A stretch of 64,000 bases of DNA from Candidatus Kryptonium sp. (lineage in GTDB: Bacteria > Bacteroidota > Ignavibacteria > Kryptoniales > Kryptoniaceae): assembly GCA_025060635.1 (NCBI GenBank), contig JANXBN010000001.1, positions 186,001 to 250,000 of the forward strand. The letters are read 5' to 3'. The notes below the pieces were generated by a model, which was not told the DNA's origin, searched no databases, and worked only from the letters and a program-made list of their open reading frames with translations. Of this stretch, positions 59,983-64,000 are shown in pieces. How positions within the stretch are numbered: the first letter of the stretch is position 1; each line of letters starts with the position of its first letter. Position numbers and translations under genes: made by a program.

Positions 59983-60705
59983 ATGGAATTTGATGAATTC
60001 ATAAGTATTTGCAAATTGAATGGATTGGAAATTGGCGCAGTTGAATCTGAACTCTTAAAGGAATATGTCTCTTTGTTAAGATATTGGAACGAGAAAGTAA
60101 ATTTAATCTCAAGGAAAGAAAGCGACATCTGGGGGAGGCATATACTCCATTGCATTTCACCTCTGTTTAAATTTGAAATTAAGGAAGGTTCTACGATACT
60201 TGATTTAGGAACAGGTGGCGGATTGCCAGGCATACCATGGGCAATTTTAAAGAGGAACTCAAACTTCGTCCTATTAGATGGGACAAGAAAAAAAATTGAA
60301 GCAGTAAGTGATATTGTAAAGAATCTCGGGCTTAAAAATGTAAAAACAATTTGGGGAAGAGCAGAAGAAATTTCTAAACTAAACGAGTTCAAGGGTAAAT
60401 TTGACTACGTCCTATGTAGAGCTGTTGCTGAGTTAAAGAAACTCGTAAGGTGGTCTATAGAATTTTTAAAATTTGAAAATTTCCCAGAAAAAATCTTGGA
60501 AAAAATAGAGTCAAAGCGTTATCTTCACACAGGTTATTTGCTCGCTTTTAAAGGAGGAGATGTTGAAAAAGAAATTAACGATGCTATGAAAACATCGCTC
60601 GTTTGTAATGTTGAAGTTTTTGACTTGGACTTTAACGGAGCTGAAAAAGTAGGTTTTGAAGATAAAAAAATTGTCTTGTTAAGATTAAGAACAAAAAAGG
60701 TATAA
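59983..60705 (+). CDS. rsmG: 16S rRNA m7G527 methyltransferase RsmG (GidB)
   Basis: 240 residues from ATG 59983; an in-frame TTG at 59953 has no ribosome-binding site either. '[19 protein letters not shown]', '[10 protein letters not shown]', SAM loop '[18 protein letters not shown]' and '[13 protein letters not shown]' are diagnostic. It methylates G527 in 16S rRNA. The 'WGRHILHC' segment replaces the common 'RHILDS' but keeps the fold. One base separates its stop from murQ. Confidence 0.94.
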   Translation: MEFDEFISICKLNGLEIGAVESELLKEYVSLLRYWNEKVNLISRKESDIWGRHILHCISPLFKFEIKEGSTILDLGTGGGLPGIPWAILKRNSNFVLLDGTRKKIEAVSDIVKNLGLKNVKTIWGRAEEISKLNEFKGKFDYVLCRAVAELKKLVRWSIEFLKFENFPEKILEKIESKRYLHTGYLLAFKGGDVEKEINDAMKTSLVCNVEVFDLDFNGAEKVGFEDKKIVLLRLRTKKV

Positions 60706-60706
60706 A

Positions 60707-61648
60707 ATGGCAAAATCCGGCAAAGAGCTATTTGATGAACTTTTAAATTTAACAACCGAGCAAAGAAATCCTGCAAGCATGGAAATTGATTCAAAGTCAA
60801 CTATTGAGATTTTAAAAATCATCAACGACGAAGATAAAAAAGTTCCCTATGCCGTTGAGAAAGAGATACCTTATATCGCACAAGCAGTTGAACTTGTCGT
60901 CCAAGCATTTAAACAAGGCGGAAGATTAATTTATGTTGGCGCTGGAACAAGTGGACGGCTCGGAATTTTGGACGCAGCCGAGTGTCCACCGACATTCGGT
61001 ACAGATCCTGAAATGGTTCAAGGTATAATTGCTGGAGGTCCGGAAGCTGTTTTCAGAGCTCAGGAAGGAGCAGAGGATAGAGAAGAAGATGGAGCAAGGG
61101 ACATAGAAGCAAAAAATGTTAACGAGAAAGATGTCGTCTGTGGAATAGCAGCAAGCCGAAGAACCCCATATGTCGTTGGAGCGGTTAGAAGAGCAAAAGA
61201 ACTCGGTGCAAAAACAATTTTCATAACAACAAATCCACGAAATCAATTTAACTATCCATTTGTTGATGTAGCCATATGTCCTGAAGTTGGGCCAGAGGTA
61301 ATTATGGGCTCAACGCGAATGAAATCAGGAACAGCACAAAAATTGATTTTAAATATGATCTCTACAACTGCTATGATCCGTCTCGGAAAGGTTTATGAAA
61401 ATTTGATGGTTGATCTTCAAATGACAAGTGAGAAGTTAAAAGAAAGAGCGAAAAGAGTTGTCATGATTGTTACGGGTGTTGATTATGAAACAGCGGAGAG
61501 ATACTTAAAAGAAGCTGGTGGACATGCAAAAACCGCCATAGTTATGATAAAAACTGGCTGTTCAGCACAAGAAGCCCGAGAGAGATTGAGAAAAGCGGAT
61601 GGATTTGTAAGAGCTGCAATTGAAGGAAAAACTTTGATAAAAATTTAG
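60707..61648 (+). CDS. murQ: N-acetylmuramic acid 6-phosphate etherase MurQ
   Basis: 313 residues of one SIS domain plus a C-terminal helical part. '[20 protein letters not shown]', '[24 protein letters not shown]', '[24 protein letters not shown]' and '[30 protein letters not shown]' are highly conserved. It cleaves the lactyl ether of MurNAc-6-phosphate during peptidoglycan recycling. No MurK or MurP gene is near. Confidence 0.96.
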   Translation: MAKSGKELFDELLNLTTEQRNPASMEIDSKSTIEILKIINDEDKKVPYAVEKEIPYIAQAVELVVQAFKQGGRLIYVGAGTSGRLGILDAAECPPTFGTDPEMVQGIIAGGPEAVFRAQEGAEDREEDGARDIEAKNVNEKDVVCGIAASRRTPYVVGAVRRAKELGAKTIFITTNPRNQFNYPFVDVAICPEVGPEVIMGSTRMKSGTAQKLILNMISTTAMIRLGKVYENLMVDLQMTSEKLKERAKRVVMIVTGVDYETAERYLKEAGGHAKTAIVMIKTGCSAQEARERLRKADGFVRAAIEGKTLIKI

Positions 61649-61653
61649 CAGCG

Positions 61654-64000
61654 ATGGACTTAATAGAGAGAATTTTCAAAATAGATAAGTTTGAAAAATT
61701 AGATAGATTTTTGAGCGAAAGCGAGGATAATCAAATAAATTTGAAAAATGTCGCCGGTTCTTTTTTCAGTTTCGTTGTGGCACACCTATATCGTGTTTTA
61801 AATGAAAAGGTTATCGTCCTTGTTCAAGATGAAGAATTTGGGCGCAAGATCGCGGACGATTTGAATTTTATTATCGGTGATGACAAAGTTTTTGAATTCA
61901 TCCCAGATGAAGATATGCTTGCTGATGATATTGATGTTTTGAAAGTGAAATTTGCTTATGAATATGCTCGTGGAGAGAAAATTATCATTCTTTCTGTAAA
62001 ACAAGTTGATGAGGAAGTTCCTATAAGTAAAGATTTTAACACTTTTTCCTTGCCAATTTCAGTTGGGGAGAAAATAAATTACGAGCATTTTGTTTCCTTT
62101 CTCGCTAAAAGTGGCTTTGAGAAAAAGAAATATGTTGAGTCAAGAGGAGATTACAGCACAAGGGGAAGCATAATTGATGTTTTCGGGTTTATAGGCGAAT
62201 ATCCTATAAGAGTTGAATTTTTAGACGATGAAATCGCATCAATAAGGGAATTTGATATTTTCACTCAAAGATCTCTGCGCAATCTGAATCGTACGATCAT
62301 AGTTCCGAAAATTAGGAACGCAAATGTTGAGATGATTAAGGTTTCAAAATTATTAGATGGTTCTATTTGCGTTGTTGAAGATAAAAATCTTGTGGTTCAA
62401 GCAATTGATGAAAACATATTTGACGAGATCAGATGTAGAAAACTTATCAATATCTTACGACTTGAAGCTGGGGATTTAAGCGAAAATGTTATTGATTTTT
62501 CCTCAAAGGCACAGCCATTTTTCAACAGCAGTATGACCCTTTTTTCAGATGAAGTTTCAAGGTTGCTTAAAAATGGTTTTGAGGTTTATCTCCTTTGTGA
62601 TGGAAAAGATCAGATGGAAAGAATGAGAGATCTTGTTGAGGAGACAATGGGATTTGATGAAGCGATGAAGGTTCGTTTTATGGAAAAATCGTTAAATTTG
62701 GGCTTTATTCTCACAAAAGATAGAATTGCTGTTTTCACAGAGCATGAGATTTTTAACAGGATAAAAGCGAGAAATTTCCTGAAATACCGAAAATTTAAGG
62801 GGATAACGCTTCACGAGCTTGATATGTTAAAGATTGGCGATTTCGTCGTTCATGTTGATTATGGAATCGGTAAATTTGCAGGGCTCCAAAAGATTAAGAT
62901 AAACGGGGTTGAGCAGGAAGCAGTCCGACTTGAGTATGCCGATGATGGAGTTCTGTATGTGAATTTAAATTACATCAACAGGATAAAAAAGTATCGTGGT
63001 GAGGAAGGTGTTGTTCCAAAGCTAAATAAACTCGGCTCAGCGGAGTGGGAAAGGCTCAAAGAAAGAACAAAAGATAGCATAAAAAAAGTCGCAAGGGATC
63101 TGATATGGCTTTATGCAAAGAGAAGTTATGTGAAAGGTTTTAAATTCTCCCCCGATAATTACTTACAGAAAGAGATGGAAGCATCTTTTATTTACGAAGA
63201 TACTCCTGACCAACGAAGGGCAACAATTGAAGTTAAGCAAGACATGGAAAGCGAGAAACCGATGGATAGATTAATTTGTGGAGATGTTGGATTTGGGAAA
63301 ACTGAAGTTGCTATTAGAGCTTCCTTTAAAGCTGTTCTTGACAAAAAGCAAGTTGCGGTTTTGGTCCCCACGACAATTCTTGCACATCAACATTATAAGA
63401 CATTTACAGAAAGATTAAAAAACTATCCAGTGAGGATAGAGGTCATTTCAAGATTGATCCCAAAAGCAAAACAAGTGAAAATAGTTGAAGAACTTTCAAG
63501 AGGTGAAATTGATATTATTATCGGGACACATAGGTTGCTTTCAAATGATATCAGGTTTAAGGATCTTGGCTTATTGATTATTGATGAAGAACATAGATTT
63601 GGGGTTGAAGCGAAGGAAAAATTAAGGAAGATGAAGGTTAATGTTGACACTTTAACTTTAAGTGCTACTCCGATTCCGAGGACACTGTATTTTTCACTTA
63701 TGGGTGCAAGAGATATGTCAATAATTAATACACCACCTCCAAATCGGCTTCCGATAATTACAAAAATAATAACTTTGGATTCACCAAAATTTAGAGATAT
63801 CGTGAAGAATGCAATTTACTATGAGGTAAGCAGAGGAGGACAAGTTTATTTCGTGGTTGATAAAATTGCTGAGATTGAGGATATTGCAAAATTTTTGAAG
63901 GAAATCGTCCCAGAGTTAAAGTTTGATGTTGTTCACGGGAAAATGAAACCATCCGCAATTGAAAGGGTGATGTTGAAATTTCTTGAGCAGAAGTTTGACA
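61654..64000 (+). CDS. mfd: Transcription-repair coupling factor Mfd (5' part, runs off the window)
   Basis: 782 codons are visible from ATG 61654. The UvrB-homology region (about 1-240) comes first. The RNA-polymerase-interacting CarD-like domain (about 385-450) carries 'IGDFVVHVDYGIGKFAGLQKI'. The helicase domain has 'EKPMDRLICGDVGFGKTEVAIRA' (Walker A, about 543-550), 'DEEH' at 644-647 and 'TLSATPIPRTLYFSLMGARDMSIINTPP'. The remaining RecA-like and UvrA-binding C-terminal regions lie past the edge. It removes stalled RNA polymerase and recruits excision repair. It begins 5 bases after the murQ stop. Confidence 0.96.
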   Translation, partial: MDLIERIFKIDKFEKLDRFLSESEDNQINLKNVAGSFFSFVVAHLYRVLNEKVIVLVQDEEFGRKIADDLNFIIGDDKVFEFIPDEDMLADDIDVLKVKFAYEYARGEKIIILSVKQVDEEVPISKDFNTFSLPISVGEKINYEHFVSFLAKSGFEKKKYVESRGDYSTRGSIIDVFGFIGEYPIRVEFLDDEIASIREFDIFTQRSLRNLNRTIIVPKIRNANVEMIKVSKLLDGSICVVEDKNLVVQAIDENIFDEIRCRKLINILRLEAGDLSENVIDFSSKAQPFFNSSMTLFSDEVSRLLKNGFEVYLLCDGKDQMERMRDLVEETMGFDEAMKVRFMEKSLNLGFILTKDRIAVFTEHEIFNRIKARNFLKYRKFKGITLHELDMLKIGDFVVHVDYGIGKFAGLQKIKINGVEQEAVRLEYADDGVLYVNLNYINRIKKYRGEEGVVPKLNKLGSAEWERLKERTKDSIKKVARDLIWLYAKRSYVKGFKFSPDNYLQKEMEASFIYEDTPDQRRATIEVKQDMESEKPMDRLICGDVGFGKTEVAIRASFKAVLDKKQVAVLVPTTILAHQHYKTFTERLKNYPVRIEVISRLIPKAKQVKIVEELSRGEIDIIIGTHRLLSNDIRFKDLGLLIIDEEHRFGVEAKEKLRKMKVNVDTLTLSATPIPRTLYFSLMGARDMSIINTPPPNRLPIITKIITLDSPKFRDIVKNAIYYEVSRGGQVYFVVDKIAEIEDIAKFLKEIVPELKFDVVHGKMKPSAIERVMLKFLEQKFD

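Noticed and set aside
59922-60392. Minus-strand open frame of 156 codons
   Set aside because: It is antisense to rsmG and runs across the second parS site; its composition is that of a shadow frame.
1-64000. CRISPR arrays, insertion sequences, rRNA genes, riboswitches
   Set aside because: I looked for regularly spaced repeats, transposase genes with terminal repeats, rRNA-like sequence and known riboswitch cores and saw none that could be supported.

Overview
The window is AT-rich and densely coding, with short or overlapping gene junctions. Gene content points to a Gram-negative bacterium of the Bacteroidota/Chlorobiota/Ignavibacteria side of the FCB group, plausibly a thermophile. Signs are TonB-ExbB-ExbD, a TolC-RND pump followed by a PII-like gene, several secreted or lipoprotein products, DUF6132-type small membrane proteins, and a two-thioredoxin-fold protein disulfide oxidoreductase common in thermophiles. 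A Kryptonia-like lineage would fit, but this is inference; no rRNA or ribosomal protein gene is present to test it.

Layout. 1-684: the tail of an unknown gene, its terminator, and a decayed secreted-protein gene. 685-6322 (minus): archease, a phytol-kinase/DUF92 fusion, tonB-exbD-exbB, an Rsm22-type methyltransferase, a peroxiredoxin and tRNA-Ser(GCT). 6567-17839 (plus): a complete chemosensory operon (receiver, periplasmic binding protein, MCP, CheW, FapA-like, HEAT protein, CheR, receiver, CheY, CheZ, CheA, CheB) with no flagellar structural gene. 17894-24589 (minus): cupin, aldo/keto reductase, M1 aminopeptidase with a barrel-like C-terminus, DUF3108 protein, epimerase and methyltransferase. 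24693-26655 (plus): a split-barrel/MenA-type prenyltransferase fusion and a CDP-alcohol phosphotransferase. 26648-29335 (minus): lutABC for lactate oxidation.

29505-39531 (plus) is the most distinctive region. A consensus promoter overlapped by an 18-bp palindrome precedes two ArsR-family genes and about twenty small thiol, sulfur and redox genes: PDO, CoA-disulfide-reductase-like flavoprotein, glutaredoxin, a lone GroES, NifX-like protein, sulfide:quinone oxidoreductase, two zinc ribbons, DUF2892, membrane thioredoxin, DUF302, TlpA, two DUF6132 paralogues, OsmC, a DUF3365 haem protein, a methyltransferase, a lipoprotein rhodanese, DUF1858 and a YkoF-like protein. I read it as a locus for sulfide and reactive-sulfur handling with thiol repair, under ArsR control.

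39611-48684 (minus): a YVTN propeller, a decayed lipoprotein gene (plus strand), a Crp-type regulator, a GH15-like hydrolase and an esterase sharing an N-terminal beta-sandwich, then PNP, a flippase-like protein, Maf and a small secreted protein. 48869-49940 (plus): a small unknown gene and an SDR. 49972-56380 (minus): TetR-TolC-MFP-RND-PII-like efflux operon with a readable promoter and operator. 56591-64000 (plus): mnmE-mnmG-rsmG with two perfect parS sites flanking mnmG, then murQ and mfd (cut by the window end). The parS pair and the mnmE-mnmG-rsmG order suggest the replication-origin side of the chromosome.
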